Counted from the first letter of the stretch, positions 1 to 12,452 are shown. The stretch is 64,000 nucleotides of DNA from Epiperipatus broadwayi (GCA_028023455.1 JAQFVV010012416.1:979001-1043000), one strand, 5' to 3'. Numbers and translations: made by a program. The notes: generated by a model from the letters alone, not told the origin.

Positions 1-890
1 CACACTTTTTCCAGGGCTAGGCAATCACTTATTTAGTGGATTTGGGTTTCCTTTTCTCTATGACACAGCATACATAGTGGATCAATATTTGTGTAAATCT
101 CTTGTATTGAATAAAGTGAGGTTGTTGGTAATGAATTCAGGTTCAGTTTGATAATAGAATCAAAAAATTTTGATTCCAGGCATCATCCTTTGAATTTTTT
201 TAGCATTTGGCCAGTATTGTGGGTTGATTGTTGGCTGCTTGGTCTGGAAACAATATGTGTATTAATTTGTGCTTTTTAGTGTTATATTGTTACTTATGGG
301 TCCACATATTGCAAACAGGATAAAGATGTAGTTAAATGTGGGGGTGGGGTGATCAGTGATCTCTGGAAAATGTTTAAATATGGCTATAAGTAGATTTGCT
401 GTTTATTGGGTGTGAAACATCGATATTGCATATAGTCCAAGACCATTTCATTTGGTAAAGCAGTTTCATTGTTTTATTGAGATGGCTACTACTTTTCTTT
501 TCCATAGTAGCTTGATACATAATGGGTTAATTGCTGTAGTAAATGAATTTGTGAAATTTATTATTGGCAGATAGTAGGTGATTTTTATCATAGTGTGTTG
601 ATTATATAATGATACTTTTGAATTAGATTGAAAGGAAGAATTTAGAGAGTGATTCAGTGATTTGTTTTGTATTTATTTTCTCATTTGATTCATGCCTAAG
701 TGGAAAGGAAAACCCAGAAACTACCAGGTTTTCCTTGATATATCTGTGTATTTAATTTGCCTGTGAATATTACCCCTGCAGCTGATTTATTGGTGTTGAT
801 TTTTAGCCTGAACTTTGCTGTGTAATATTTTATGATTTCTTGAAGTATTGATAATTGAAGAAATACTGTTATTGATATTGTTTAAGTCTT
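1..890. other. Unassigned A+T-rich DNA
   Basis: No open frame with recognisable content on either strand. No reverse-transcriptase motif was seen upstream of the GIY-YIG remnant that follows, so that element looks 5'-truncated or replaced here. Confidence 0.5.
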
Positions 891-891
891 G

Positions 892-915
892 AGTGTGTGT
901 GTGTGTATATATATA
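892..915. repeat. Short TG/TA dinucleotide tract
   Basis: An alternating TG run passes into TATATA at the 5' edge of the PLE remnant. The apparent start codon of the open frame lies in this tract, so that start is not a real gene start. Confidence 0.7.
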
Positions 916-1292
916 CTAAGAATAGTAATTTTAAATGGTATATTCCTAATTATGTTACATGTAAAAGTGTTAATTTGATATATTTGATAGAGTGTAGTAG
1001 ATGTTTAAACCAGTATATAGGTGAGTCAGCAAATAGTTTACATGTCAGAATGACTAATCATAGATTTGACATTTTGCATAGGAATAAAGATAGACCGGTT
1101 TCAAGACACTTTAATTTACCAAATCATTCAATTGTTGATTTAAGAGTAGTAATTCTTCAGAAAGGTTTTTCTTCTAAAAGGGAGAGGAAACAAAAGGAGA
1201 GTTTTTTTATTTTAATATTCAAGACCTTAGAACCACATGGATTGAATTTAAACATCAGAACTATTACATCTCTTGGTTACCTGGTCTCCTAA
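897..1292 (+). pseudogene. Penelope-like element, C-terminal GIY-YIG endonuclease (5'-truncated)
   Basis: The 131-codon open frame holds a GIY-YIG nuclease domain of the kind fused after the reverse transcriptase in Penelope-like elements. Visible in order are a linker (WYIPNYVTCK, residues about 14-23), the core NLIYLIECSRC (about 26-36) followed by QYIGES (YIG motif, about 39-44), the conserved arginine of HVRMTNHR (about 49-56), a mid segment with HFNLPNH, and the C-terminal glutamate region KQKESFF (about 98-104) with the family ending EPHGLNLN. In the family this domain nicks target DNA for insertion. The RT part is absent, and sequence before about residue 8 is simple repeat, so this is a truncated copy. 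The nuclease frame itself has no stop. A hammerhead-like motif lies about 530 bp downstream, where PLE terminal repeats usually sit. Assignment to the PLE class is firm; the subfamily is not assigned. Confidence 0.85.
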
Positions 1293-1825
1293 ATGATTTT
1301 TTATATGTGAGTTTTTTATGTGATGGTTTTTTTATGTGAAAATTTTTTTATATGAGATTTTTTTATGTAAAGATTGGTTATATGGATGTTTAATATCTGT
1401 GTTTAATTGATATATAGATAAATAATTAATTATTATAAATTATTGTACCTTGCACTAACTATAATTTTTGATTAAAATGTAGAAGTATTTTTGTTTTTAA
1501 TGAATATTAATGTGAGCACAGCTATTTTTTGTATGTGAGCATAGTTTAATTTTTGTATGTATGCACATTTGTATATTTTAATTTTGGATTTTTTATTTTT
1601 TATTATTTATTTATTTATTCTTAATTCAATTTAAATAGAATTTAAGCTTGATTAGGAGGAAATGTAGTTGTTTGTTGTTTTTTTTTGTTTGAATTTTGTC
1701 ATTGATTGGGTAGATATTCTATGTTAGATTTTGTGACCAATCAGGGGGGTTTTTGTTAAATTTATAATCTTTTATCAAATCTGTAATTTTTGATTATCGC
1801 CATTTTACTGTGTATTTTTTTCTTT

Positions 1826-1862
1826 CTGATGAAAACCAGTCCTCTGGTTGAAATATAATATT
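1826..1862 (+). ncRNA. Hammerhead-like motif downstream of PLE remnant
   Basis: CTGATGA (1826-1832), one extra A, then a six-pair stem AACCAG/CTGGTT with loop TCCT, then GAAA (1850-1853) followed by a possible three-pair A+T stem III ending in ATT. Stem I does not pair convincingly, and the extra A separates the core from stem II. It is therefore probably a decayed or non-cleaving relative. Position and polarity fit a PLE 3' terminal repeat. Confidence 0.45.
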
Positions 1863-2544
1863 ATTTCTTGGATTTATAAGTCTTTTTTTGTTTTTATATA
1901 TATGAGTTGTTAAATAAGGATGGAATTAGTATAAGAATCAGAAAGGTTTATTGTATCATATTTTTTTAAGATATAGCAATACTTGCATCTAGTGGTGTTG
2001 AGCTTATAAAAATATGATGTAAGATGGAATATGTAGAAAGTTTAGAATAAAAACATATGCAAATAAAACTAAAGCAATAAAAATAAATAAATAAAAATAA
2101 CTAACTTCATTGGATAGAAAGTTATACAAGCAATTACAGCATATACATATTTGGAAAGCTGGCAAAATGATAATAAAAATGATAATAAACCATATAACGC
2201 TCAAATAAAGACTCAAAACAAAATTATTTTATGAGCTACCAGAATAATGATGATTAGAGAAATTTCATAAATATTTGGAAGCACCATAGCTGTATATCTG
2301 ACAGAATAGATTAGCCATGATGTAGCAAATGTTGGCCATTATTTCCAAGTTCATTTAAATAATTCTCTGGCTTTTTGCTTGTGAATTATCTTAGTAATGT
2401 ATTTGGACTTGTTTATTCACTGAATGGGTGAGATATTCTTAGTATTACATATTTAATAAGCTGTAAACTTATTTATCTGTTTGTTAAAATCATTAGAATA
2501 CACATATGTCCATATATTTGTTAATGTACATATATATATACCCA
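1863..2544. other. Unassigned A+T-rich DNA
   Basis: No coding or repeat signal beyond short A/T runs. The 70-codon minus-strand frame here is hydrophobic by composition only. Confidence 0.4.
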
Positions 2545-2716
2545 TTAAAAACAGTCAACGCGTAAAAAATACCAATAACAATTTCAAACTGTTGTCAAGG
2601 CAACCACCTTTGAACAATAAAGGTAGAATCCCTTAAAAGAAGGTTGCTTTGGCAACAGTTTGAAATTGTTGGTTGTTATTGATATTGGGATTACCTAAGT
2701 GTTGACTTGTTTTTAA
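2545..2716. repeat. Foldback repeat with about 35-45 bp arms
   Basis: Arms at 2571-2605 and 2642-2688 are reverse complements with few mismatches (CAATTTCAAACTGTTG against CAACAGTTTGAAATTG). The outer ends (TTAAAAACAGTCAAC and GTTGACTTGTTTTTAA) are also inverted. The 36-bp centre has no coding potential. It is a MITE-like or foldback element; no TSD was established. Confidence 0.65.
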
Positions 2717-2849
2717 GGATTACTTACAAACTCATTTAGCCTTGAACATTCTTACACTTAATATATATATATATATGTCAATTAAAATATACTTATTTGT
2801 TATCTATATATGTTCTGAATAAATAATTAAGATATATGTAAAAGAATGC

Positions 2850-2925
2850 AATATGGGTCAACAGATGAGTGCTGCTTCAGCACAAAATACATATCTTGAG
2901 GATCATTTATCTTTTTCACATGCCT
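2850..2925 (+). repeat. Family C hammerhead repeat, degenerate copy
   Basis: Matches the 27.8-kb hammerhead repeat around the core. CAGATGA stands for CTGATGA, the stem II GTGCTG/CAGCAC is strong, CAAAATACATAT replaces CGAAATACGTAT, and the downstream GATCATTTATCTTT is shared. The core substitutions should abolish cleavage. Confidence 0.5.
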
Positions 2926-3016
2926 TTAATTATATGTTTTGGTAATGTGTGATGGAATCTGAGGTTTGAAAAATATTTAAATACAGATTATATAAAATTA
3001 AACTTTAAGTATCTCT

Positions 3017-3412
<396 letters not shown>

Positions 3413-3828
3413 TGTATACTTGAACAATTCTAATATCTATAGTGTGAGAGGATGGTCTGACTTCTGGTCTGAGGGATGGTTGTGATAGGATTGAGCTAAG
3501 ATATATTTGGCAATATATATAAATGAACATACCTTTACAATTGTTTAAATTGTTAAATGTATTTAAACATTTGATTATATTTATTATCTAATTATTTTAA
3601 AATCAAATACTGTAGATAAAAAATAATATTTGTATTAAAATTATATTTAATTTTGATGGGTTGTAAATCAGTCAAAATTAGATTTTGATGAGAAAAATAA
3701 CCGTTTTTATTTTGAATCCACATTTTTGCCTAAAAGTTTCTTCATCAAAGTTTCCATTTACAATCTGATAACTTCATCAATTTTTTTGAACAACCCCTCC
3801 CACCTTATTATTCCCTCTTTTCTTCATA

Positions 3829-3921
3829 GCGTAAGTTTGTGTTTAAGACCTGCAAAGATCCCTACCTTTTAATTTTTCAGACGCTTATTCCTAAAGGTTA
3901 CAGCCTTAGTAAATATTACTT
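3829..3921. repeat. Family E repeat fragment (single arm)
   Basis: Shares TTTAAGACCTGCA, an A-rich middle and the end CTTAGTAAATATTACTTA with one arm of the foldback at 29618-29867. Only one arm is present. Confidence 0.5.
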
Positions 3922-4031
3922 ATTATATAATGTAAAGATGCATTTGGAACAGTAATTTCCATTACTTACTTTACTTTAAACTCATTTGTGGTAAGCTTGA
4001 GTAATTGGCAGACATTAGATGATAATTTCTA

Positions 4032-4067
4032 GACTGGTTTCTGGTTATTGGTTTTCATCAGTGAGTA
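4032..4067 (-). ncRNA. Family B hammerhead-like remnant
   Basis: Minus strand: CTGATGA (4061-4055), a weak stem-loop, GAAA (4041-4038), then CCAGTCT. It matches the family B core elsewhere in the window, but stem I and stem II have decayed. Confidence 0.4.
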
Positions 4068-7000
4068 AGTATTATCATTCTTTTTTTTTTCATTGTTGCT
4101 ATAAGTATTTTAAAGTTAAACCCATAGATTTTTTTAGTGCAGTTTATTTAAAGAAGCTTTTATGTGTAGCAGTTTTAATCATAGTAATGATAAAAACACA
4201 AGTTATGCTCCAAGATGAAAAATTGAATCAAAAAATACCTAAATTTAATTCATTGTATTGATACTTTTATCTATAATTGTTTCATCAGTTTGTGCTATTA
4301 GTATTAATTGTTCCTTTCTTTTTCAGTAGTATATTCCATGAGAAATTAAAGTTTTTATCAGGCAAAAAGCCAAGGTTATAAAGGCAAATCACTTCAGACT
4401 GAAGATAATTTAGCATTACTCTGTTGTCATAAAGTGAATGTAATAAATTGATCATAGATTTCACAGCTACTGTAATATCAACTAGAATAATGGCACGATA
4501 TATCTTAAGATGTAACCCCAAATTAACAAGAGATACACAAACATACAGACAACTCTATAAAAATACGACAACTGTCAACCAGAAAATGCCTCTATCTGTA
4601 TTCCTATATTTTAGATAAATCTCATATCTGGAGTCAAAAATATAATGCTATCTTTAAATTCAGAAATTCTGTTATGGCTTTCATAAACTCTTTAAACTTT
4701 TGACAGGAAAAATATCACATTACCTCAACCAATATAATGCTTTCAGGAGCAAACTCTATATATCCTCCTTTAATCTTGGCATCTATTGTGAGTTTAAGTA
4801 ATGGTAGTACTCATTAAAACCCCAAGTTCACCTGGACTAGATCAAATTCAAGTTACAATAGATCCAGATGCAAAATTTCTATTGATGATGACCATAAGCC
4901 ATTAATTAGTCTGGAAGTATGAATAGAAATTTAATAAGCACTATTATCTAGCATTTATGATTACTCAGGCTCACCCTATATGGCAGAAATGGAGTAATAC
5001 AAATAGTATTTAGACAGAAAGTGAGTTATTGGTTTTTATGCTGGGTTTGGGAAAAGATAAGGGGGATTTAGATATGAAGGTCATGGCATTGACAAAGATT
5101 ATGTTGTGGAAATGGGATGGAGCAGATTATGGGAAAACTTAGGGTGGAGAATGGAAAGGGAAGATAAAGTGGCTAACAGGTTTCCTGACTCTGTTTAAGG
5201 AGAAGTCACAGTGCATCACATCATATCACAGTGTTTATTCAGGAAAAACATTGTAGAAAAGTGAATAATTTCTCCTCTAACAATGAATTAATGCAGATTT
5301 TAAATAAAATGTGTGATAAAGTTCTCTGCCTGAATGCAAGTTGAGTAATATTCAGTATGAGAAAAAAATCATTTGATCATCAATGGAACTATTTTGCCAC
5401 TGTTTTCCACTACTTAAACATTTTAGAGCCCCAAAACACATAAAATGTATATAAATTGATTTTGTATGCATCAAGCGAAATGAAAATAATATTTAATATT
5501 TGCTTCTTTGTAATATTAATTAAATGCGTGACAATCAATAAATGGATTAATTCTAGTAATATGATGTAACTTTCATTTTGACGATTTCATCCAAGAGCAT
5601 CTTCTTTTACATAGTTACAAAATCCTAAGCAAACTCTGAATTTTTTTTATCATAATCAGCCTGTAATTAGATACGGTTAACAATAGATAACATGTCAAAT
5701 AAGATTTAAATACTCCACATCAATTCCTCATAGAGTTACATTAAAGAAGACTATTCTCACCAGACTTACAAAGCTAGAAATTGTTATTCAGAGTTTGATC
5801 AGTTTACCATTTTTTTACTCTCTACCTAAGAGCGAGTAGATATCTATTCACAGTTCATTCGTGATGCTAACTGGTTGTTATGAACAATTCTGACTGAAAT
5901 CTGAAAGTTTTTACTCACCCTGAATTTAATCCCAGATTATGGGTATTTCAGCAGAGTTTATCACTTCGATATATTATCCTTTAGTCACCAATGTTTGACA
6001 GAAAATTAATATCTAATTAATTTTAGCAGAAAACTAGAGTTTCTAGGTTAATCATAATTGGATGATTTTAAAGAAGAAAAAGAAAAGAACACTCATTGCT
6101 AAGATTCAATGACTTAGGAATACCAAAACAAATGCTTTCCTTACCAAGAATTAGTTTCTTTCAGCATAAAGTGATGTTAACAAAATAAATGCAAACAGAA
6201 ACTCACAAGTAATGTTGCTTAGCCATACCCAATATTCATTTTACCATCAAGTAATATCATTTAAACTTATAATTATATAATAACGAGCTCTCAAATCGCT
6301 TTGCTAACAAATTATGTTTAATTAAATTTAGAAATAAAAATAAAATTACAACAAAGACGCAAATCATTCATTGTTTCTTTAGATCAAATCTTTTTTTTTT
6401 TTAATCTTTTTTTTTTTAATTAAAAAAAAAAAATCTTTTTTTTTTTTTAAATTAAAAACAAAGAGTGAACTTCCTTGAAAAACATCAAAATAAAACTTGT
6501 CTATAGAATTCATATTTTAATTGTTTTTGATATGACTTATAAACCAAACTGCATTTTTAAATAATGTTAATTAATGAATTAAAATATGTTAATAAGCTAG
6601 TCTGATTCCAATTAAGTTACTTCCGAACAATAGGATCTTTCCTTAGCTAACTTAACATTTGCTGTCGGAAAAGATCCGCTCTTTTCTGTTTTTATCTTTA
6701 CAACTGTATAAAAGGAATGAAATTGTTTTAAAATTGTCACATAAAAAAATAAACCGGAATGCGTTTTTTTTTTTTTAAATCAAATGAAAATAATTATACA
6801 TAATTTTCTATTAAAATTCTTTCATCGTTATTTTTTTAGAAGTTTAATTTGATTAAAATTGCAAAATATATATATACCTATGTTTGATAATAATTTGTAT
6901 TATTTAGTATATGAAGATATAAATATCAAATAGATGGTTAAGCAAAGCATAAAGTACGTGTTTGTGCGTATCATTCTGTTCGGATGTTGAATTCCAGGAA

Positions 7001-7898
7001 CATAAAAAAAAAAAACACAGATTCTGAGCTAAAGAAATGAATTGCGGTTTGTCGGTGGGCACTTTATTTTAAGTTAAAGATTAAATTTATTTTATACGCA
7101 TTTAATAATTTGATCAACTCTTTATTTATGTGATATCTTCTGATATTATTAAATGTTTTATAAAGCATATGGAAAACTGTTCCCGTAAAGCATGGATTCT
7201 CAGGACCTTCTGTGTCAGACGAATCCTAAATACCTATTTGAAGAGCCGAGATAATATAAAAATTTACAATTGATAAAAAGGGACATTGGAGAATTGTTCT
7301 ATGTCATTGGGTAATAAAACAAATGTAAACAATAGTAGTATAATTTATTAAATAAAATATAAAAAAAATAGGAACTATTCAAGGAAAGTTTGAGATGGCA
7401 TGATAAATAAAATGATAGAGAAAGAAAAATGGAAAAATACGATGTATAAAAAGAGATAATAATAAATTGAGACTGAAGTAGAAACTACAAAGAAAGAATT
7501 AAGATGTGAAATAGATAAAGCTAAAAGGAGAATATAAGAAAATAAAAGAACTCCATAGAAAGATAGATTTGTTAATTTATAATAGAAGAAAACATTTTGG
7601 AAGTTAAAAAGCACATATGAAGGAAGTAGTGAATAAAGATAAAAATAATACAGTACAAGTAAAAAAAAGTATATGCATTAAACAAAAGGAAATGGATATA
7701 TTTGTAGAGTAAAAATAATATGTTTTTCTTTATTTTAATTTAAAAGAATATAGTAAAGATATGGATGAAATAGTTTGAGTAATAATAAAGAACACTATTA
7801 TTTAAAAATTGAAATAAAAGGTTATAAGACAGAGGAAATTATAAAAACTCTAATTGAATTATTGAAAGTTATGAAAGAAAAGAGTTTGAAAAAATTAC
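4068..7898. other. Unassigned A+T-rich DNA
   Basis: About 3.8 kb with no supported gene or repeat. It contains a cluster of alternating poly-T and poly-A runs around 6388-6450. The short open frames (for example 4285-4521 and 7375-7614, minus) look compositional. Confidence 0.4.
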
Positions 7899-7954
7899 TT
7901 AATATTCATATGTTATATATAGAGCTCGTAAAATAAGCTCTTAACAAGCCCTGA

Positions 7955-8017
7955 GAATATCCCCAACCCCAGACTGGTTTCTGCTACTGGCATCATCAGT
8001 GAATTGCTAGGATATTC
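7955..8017 (-). ncRNA. Hammerhead ribozyme, family A (inverted copy)
   Basis: On the minus strand the outer stem I GAATATCC/GGATATTC (8 bp) closes an internal loop. The inner stem I is TTCA/TGGG, followed by CTGATGA (7999-7993), stem II TGC-CAGTA-GCA, GAAA, a minimal stem III AC-CA-GT and the cleavage triplet GTC. All conserved core positions are present. The two-base-pair stem III is typical of the type I hammerheads reported in PLEs and retrozymes, which often need a dimeric fold. Confidence 0.78.
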
Positions 8018-8577
8018 AAGCACTAGATTAAAAATACCAGGACAAGCCCAGCACTTTATCTAATTTATAACTATTAAATAAAAAATCAGAAATTTTCAGA
8101 CAATCCATATGCCTTCCAATCCAGCTATCTAACTTAAATAGCCACATGGGATTGAACTACGTTCAGATACACCATATATTAATAGCTTTAACAATGTAAA
8201 ATCACCAAAGCCTTAATAGCAAAAAATAAAATTACAAAAATATCAAGTCAGATGTCACATGACTTAATTTAATAAGCTTGTATTTTGTGAGCTCTATATA
8301 TAACATTTGTAAATACAAGCTTATTAAATTAGGTCATGTGACATCTGACTTGATTTTTTTGTAATTTTATTTTTTGCTATTAAGGCTTTGGTGATTTTAT
8401 ATTGCTAAAGCTATTAATAAATGGTGTATCTGAACTTAGTTCAGTCCCACATGGCTATTTAACTTAGATAACTGGATTGGAAGGCATATGGATTGTCTGA
8501 AAATTTCAGATTTTTTACTTAATAGTTATACATTAGATAAAGTGCTGGCTTGTCCTGGTATTTTTAATATAATGCTT

Positions 8578-8640
8578 GAATATCCTAGCAATTCACTGAT
8601 GATGCCAGTAGCAGAAACTGGTCTGGGGTTGGGGATATTC
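8578..8640 (+). ncRNA. Hammerhead ribozyme, family A (forward copy)
   Basis: Outer stem I GAATATCC (8578-8585) pairs with GGATATTC (8633-8640). The core CTGATGA is at 8596-8602, stem II TGC (8603-8605) pairs with GCA (8611-8613) around CAGTA, GAAA is at 8614-8617, stem III is AC-TG-GT, and predicted cleavage follows C8623 in GTC. Inner stem I is TTCA/TGGG with two G-U pairs. Loop II and the stem I internal loop could make the tertiary contact known for fast natural hammerheads. Confidence 0.78.
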
Positions 8641-8939
8641 TCAAAGCTTGTTTAGAGCTTATTTTGCAAGCTCTATACATAACATTTTTAAATACAAGCT
8701 TATTAAATTAGATCATGTAACATCTGACATGATTTTTTTGTAATTTTAATATTCATAATGTGATTTATAATTTAGGGTAAAGACTTCTCCAAAATTCTCC
8801 AAAGAAGAATAGGATAAAATGTTGACTTTGAAAAAACATTCAGCATGAAAAAAGATGATAATAAAGAATTAAAAAAAAACAGGATATCTTATACTTCATT
8901 TAAAGAGATAAACAATAAATAATCATAATAACAAATACC

Positions 8940-9110
8940 ATTAAATCTATCACTTCCTTTATTTTGCTGTAATATTTAGTATAAATACAATTTCTACACC
9001 TTCCTTCAAACACTTTTTAGCAATATATATGCAATAAAAATTTTTTTGCTAAAAAGTGTTTGAAGTAAGATGTCAAATTGTATTTATAATCATAATAGTA
9101 GGTAATTTAA
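8940..9110. repeat. Foldback repeat sharing a module with 49.8 and 53.0 kb
   Basis: The arm CAAACACTTTTTAGCA (9008-9023) faces TGCTAAAAAGTGTTTG (about 9047-9062), and the outer ATAAATACAATTT faces AAATTGTATTTAT. The leading segment CACTTCCTTTATTTTGCTG recurs near 49831 and, degenerate, near 53030, where hammerhead-like motifs follow. Confidence 0.6.
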
Positions 9111-9483
9111 ATGCACTGTTGCAAATCAAAGCCCTGTTTAAAATTTCTTATGGAGAAGCAGTAAAGTGAAGATATACATCAAATCTGCAAAATGTTAATA
9201 TTTTGAGCAGTTTTTCATCTCTGTATCTAACTAAGAATTGTGAGATATCCGTTTACCAAACAATGCTGGATCGTTAAGTAGAATAATTATATCCAGCCAT
9301 CCAGAGAAAAATCCTAATCTTTATTAAAACTTTAAAAAAAGTTCATGTTTATTATAATTATTATTTAGTAATAAGCGATGTCTCCCAACAATTATGTTTA
9401 ATTGCTATGTTGACAAAAATGAATTCAATTTTGCCTGTAGCCTAAGATCTTATAAATGAAGCCAATTTAGATCATGTCACCTG

Positions 9484-9905
9484 AAGGTTTGTGATGATGG
9501 TGAATTAATTGTGTTTTTATATTGGACTATTTCCATCATCTATGTGTATTGAGTGTCTTTAGAAAAAAATAACTTTATTTAAATATTCCATATACATTCA
9601 ACTGTTAGTAATAGGACATCAAACAGGTTTATATATGCACAACATTTTAGAGGTATTATTCTCCCCTCTTCTTCAGATATTGCTGACCTAACCAGTGACA
9701 ATACTAGCATGGGTTTCAAACCTGGACCCTTAGATTCTTGAGTATTGAATTTTAAGATAACGCTCTAACTAACAGCCATCCCACCAAAGGCAACAGTCTG
9801 TAGAAAGTTTATATACTTATCTATGAGGTTCCCCTTGATTTCTCCACTTTTTCCTAAGAGAAAAATTTATTAAATAGTCCAATATAAAAATACAACAACT
9901 GATAT
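9484..9905 (-). mobile_element. Composite repeat H: tRNA-like head plus PLE-like 3' part
   Basis: Read on the minus strand, a tRNA-like A box (TGGCTGTTAGTTAGAGCG, 9778-9761) is followed by a B-box-like stretch (GGTCCAGGTTTGAAACC, 9728-9712). Next comes a CTGAAGAAGAG...AAAA segment (about 9678-9637) recalling the hammerhead-like 3' motif of PLEs, then a tail ending near AATATTTAAATAAAG. Inverted outer segments (TTTTATATTGGACTATTT at about 9516 and its complement near 9880) frame it. The better copy lies at 29220-29575. It is a SINE-like, Pol III-type candidate. Confidence 0.55.
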
Positions 9906-10609
9906 CTTTAATCTTTAGAAACATCCAGTGAATTTAAATCAGAACTTTCTAATTATTTTGCAATACTAAAAAGAGTCAGACTTGAATAAAAACATTGATA
10001 ATTTGTATAAACAAAGCAATACTATACCAGAAAATTTTCAAGTGAGAAAAGACAATGTGTGAAAAAAATAAGGAATAAAAAAGGTATTTTTAAATAACTT
10101 AGTTATGAGGATTAAATATCTACATTTTGTAAAATGATTTGGAAAAGAGTTAATACCATAAAGAAACATAATTATGAAGTATTGAAAAAAGCCATAAAAG
10201 AAAATAAAAAGTGTTAAAAGTACAGTGAATCTGTGATATGCGCTTTATCAATATATATTAATTCAGTTATAACTTATTCAAAAAAAGTGAAAAAGAAAAT
10301 AAAAGCATTAAAATTTGTAAATTTAATACATTTTCAATACCAACAGCAAAACATTTTTTTATTCCAGAGCACAATACATGATCGTGTTTATTTATGATAT
10401 TTCTTTATACTATGGTTTTATTCTATAATTGTTTCTTCCAAAAGTTTAATACAGATTAGTGTGTAATAGAATATGTTCTACGTGTAAAGCTAGAATTTTT
10501 ATACAATTTAAGAAAATTATGTAATAATCAATAAATTTTACAAGCGCAGTGTTTAGATTATAATTATAGAAAAGATAATCTTCCTTCTTCACTAACACCA
10601 TTAAACAGT
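9906..10609. other. Unassigned A+T-rich DNA
   Basis: No supported gene. Only A-rich tracts were seen. Confidence 0.35.
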
Positions 10610-10880
10610 AATGTTAAAACTGCAATGACAGATACTCTTGCCCCAGACACAAGATAGAAACTTTGAGAAAATAAGACTGATCATCTTATTTTCAAATTCA
10701 AATGCACTTATATGAGCCAATCTTAAGTGTCTAGAATTGAGGTGTAAGTATATAATTCATTCCCTTTAAATCCATTTCTTTTTTAACAATCTTATTAGCA
10801 CTTCTGAAATATTATAATTTACATTGTGCTAATATTAGAAGATGTTACATAATTAGTAAAGTAACTTTCTTAAGTGATAA
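10610..10880. repeat. Family F repeat, partial copy
   Basis: Shares CAGACACAAGATA, TATATGAGCCAATCTTAA and the TTAGCACTTCTGAAATATT segment with copies at 34070-34220 and, more distantly, 50291-51266. Confidence 0.5.
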
Positions 10881-11063
10881 AATGAAAGTTATTAATTTAG
10901 TTTTATTTGATAAAATAACTTTATTAGGTGTTATATATGTAATATAAATTAACTTTGTTACAAATTATGAACTGTGTTGAAAAATAACTAATTAATAATT
11001 GCATTTGTGTTAAAAAACAATTAAAGAAAAGGAATAGTAGGAAAGGTTATATGTTTTACATTG

Positions 11064-11648
11064 GATAATTAGTTAATAAGAGTCTATCTTGGAATATGGA
11101 ACACCTTCCATGTCTCTTCATGTAAGAATTTTATTGAGAGAGATCTTATCTCTCCTCAATTTCTTTGATTAGCCAGATAAAGAGAGTATCTGCATCTGGC
11201 TGAGGTAGCATGAACTGTTTCTTGCATCTAACTAACCATATAGAGTATGTTAAGAAAATTGACAATCTGATGGTTGGAATGTCTCTACTAAGTATACAGT
11301 TTTTCAGAGAGATAATTTTATAGAAGTCAATTTTTGAGTTTTGGTAAATAAATGACTAATTTTTCCAAGTCCAGTGCAGGAAAGGATAATGTGGTCATAT
11401 GTCTCTTCATGTCTGAGATAATTAGGATGTATGGGGTCTATGTTATTAATCTGTATTTTGCAGTTTAGATACCAATTGGTAGGCATATCCTCTAAGTTTG
11501 TTTTGACAATAAAATTGAGAAATTTTGGCTCAAGGGCCCAAAATTTATATAATATGGTGATCTTGTGGTTGGAGATCCCGAGCTTTGGTTTTATTATGTT
11601 TGATTCAGGATTGATTAGTTTTGGTAGGAAAAAAGGGCTGTAAAACAT
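11064..11648 (-). pseudogene. LINE C-terminal domain with zinc-knuckle region (decayed)
   Basis: The 114-codon minus frame (11304-11648) aligns over most of its length with the better-preserved copy at 58860-59396. Shared stretches are LGISNHKIT, ALEPKFLNF, TNWYLN, NNIDPI, HEETYDHIILSCTGLG. The first cysteine pair of the knuckle is lost (CPIC has become HPNYL). Downstream, another frame continues the homology (LTYSIW-VRC, then an acidic segment). The 3' untranslated end shares ATAGACTCTTATT with the other copy. This is the C-terminal tail of a non-LTR retrotransposon polyprotein, broken by frameshifts. Confidence 0.75.
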
Positions 11649-12452
11649 TCTTGTATTGCATCAGAAAGCTTAAAGTTTGAAGAGTTTACCAACAATCTGA
11701 AATGGCTAATGGCAAGTAGGATGGACTGCATAGATTTTGAAATTGATATGGACTTAAAAATATCAAACAACTCCAGAGGATATAGTTAGTCTGCTTCCAT
11801 AAGAAATAAAGATATTGAAAAATAAAAAGATATCCAAAGCACATTTAGTTGTAATGAAAATCTAATACTTCATTGTTTATTTTTAAAAAAAAAAAGATGC
11901 AGTATTGTAAGTTTTTTATTATTTGATTGAATGTGAATGAGCAAACACACACACATGTTATATATATGTAAATGTGCTCTCTCAATTTATTAATAATAAC
12001 ATCATTATTATTTTTTTAAAAATTTGTTTGTACTATAATTTTAATTTATAAATATACTATATACATAAAAAGTATCTTTGTTTTATATATAATGTACATA
12101 TTGAAAATACTCTGGGCTTGTAATACAATAAAAATATGCATTGTATTATAATTAAAATGTATCAACAAAATATAAGCTATTATTCACTATATATTACGTA
12201 TGCAGAGGGGTTTGAAACAAAATAAAGTGTATATTGTGGCTCCAATGTTTCTTGCACTAGAAGGAAAGTTGTTTTAGGTGTAAGAAAAAATAACATTGTA
12301 AAATATACAGTAAAAATTTACAAAGTATTTTTTAGTAATAAAAAAAAAGAAATACAGCCTTAACAGTAATATATTTTTTGAAATTCCAAGCATTTTACAC
12401 ACACACACACACACACCATATAATTAAATCTATGGAGGGAGGGCTCCAAAAA
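11649..12452. other. Unassigned A+T-rich DNA with AC microsatellites
   Basis: Contains short (AC)n tracts near 11945 and at about 12399-12416. No supported gene. Confidence 0.4.

Larger units (their letters stand above)
7911..8745 (+). mobile_element. Family A hammerhead foldback/tandem element (835 bp) with 12-bp TSD
   Basis: Flanked by the direct repeat TTAATATTCATA at 7899-7910 and 8746-8757, so the block inserted as one unit. Inside, a minus-oriented copy (7911-8284) faces a plus-oriented copy (8313-8685) across a loop of about 28 bp. The plus copy is followed by the start of a second tandem copy: the string AATACAAGC recurs at 8312 and 8691, a period of 379 bp. Each full copy carries one hammerhead ribozyme. 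There is no open reading frame, so the element is non-autonomous. Further fragments of the family lie at 32105-32240 and 57556-57621. Tandem plus inverted copies with a staggered-cut TSD resemble Penelope-like insertions and animal retrozyme-type repeats; which of these it is remains an inference. Confidence 0.8.
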
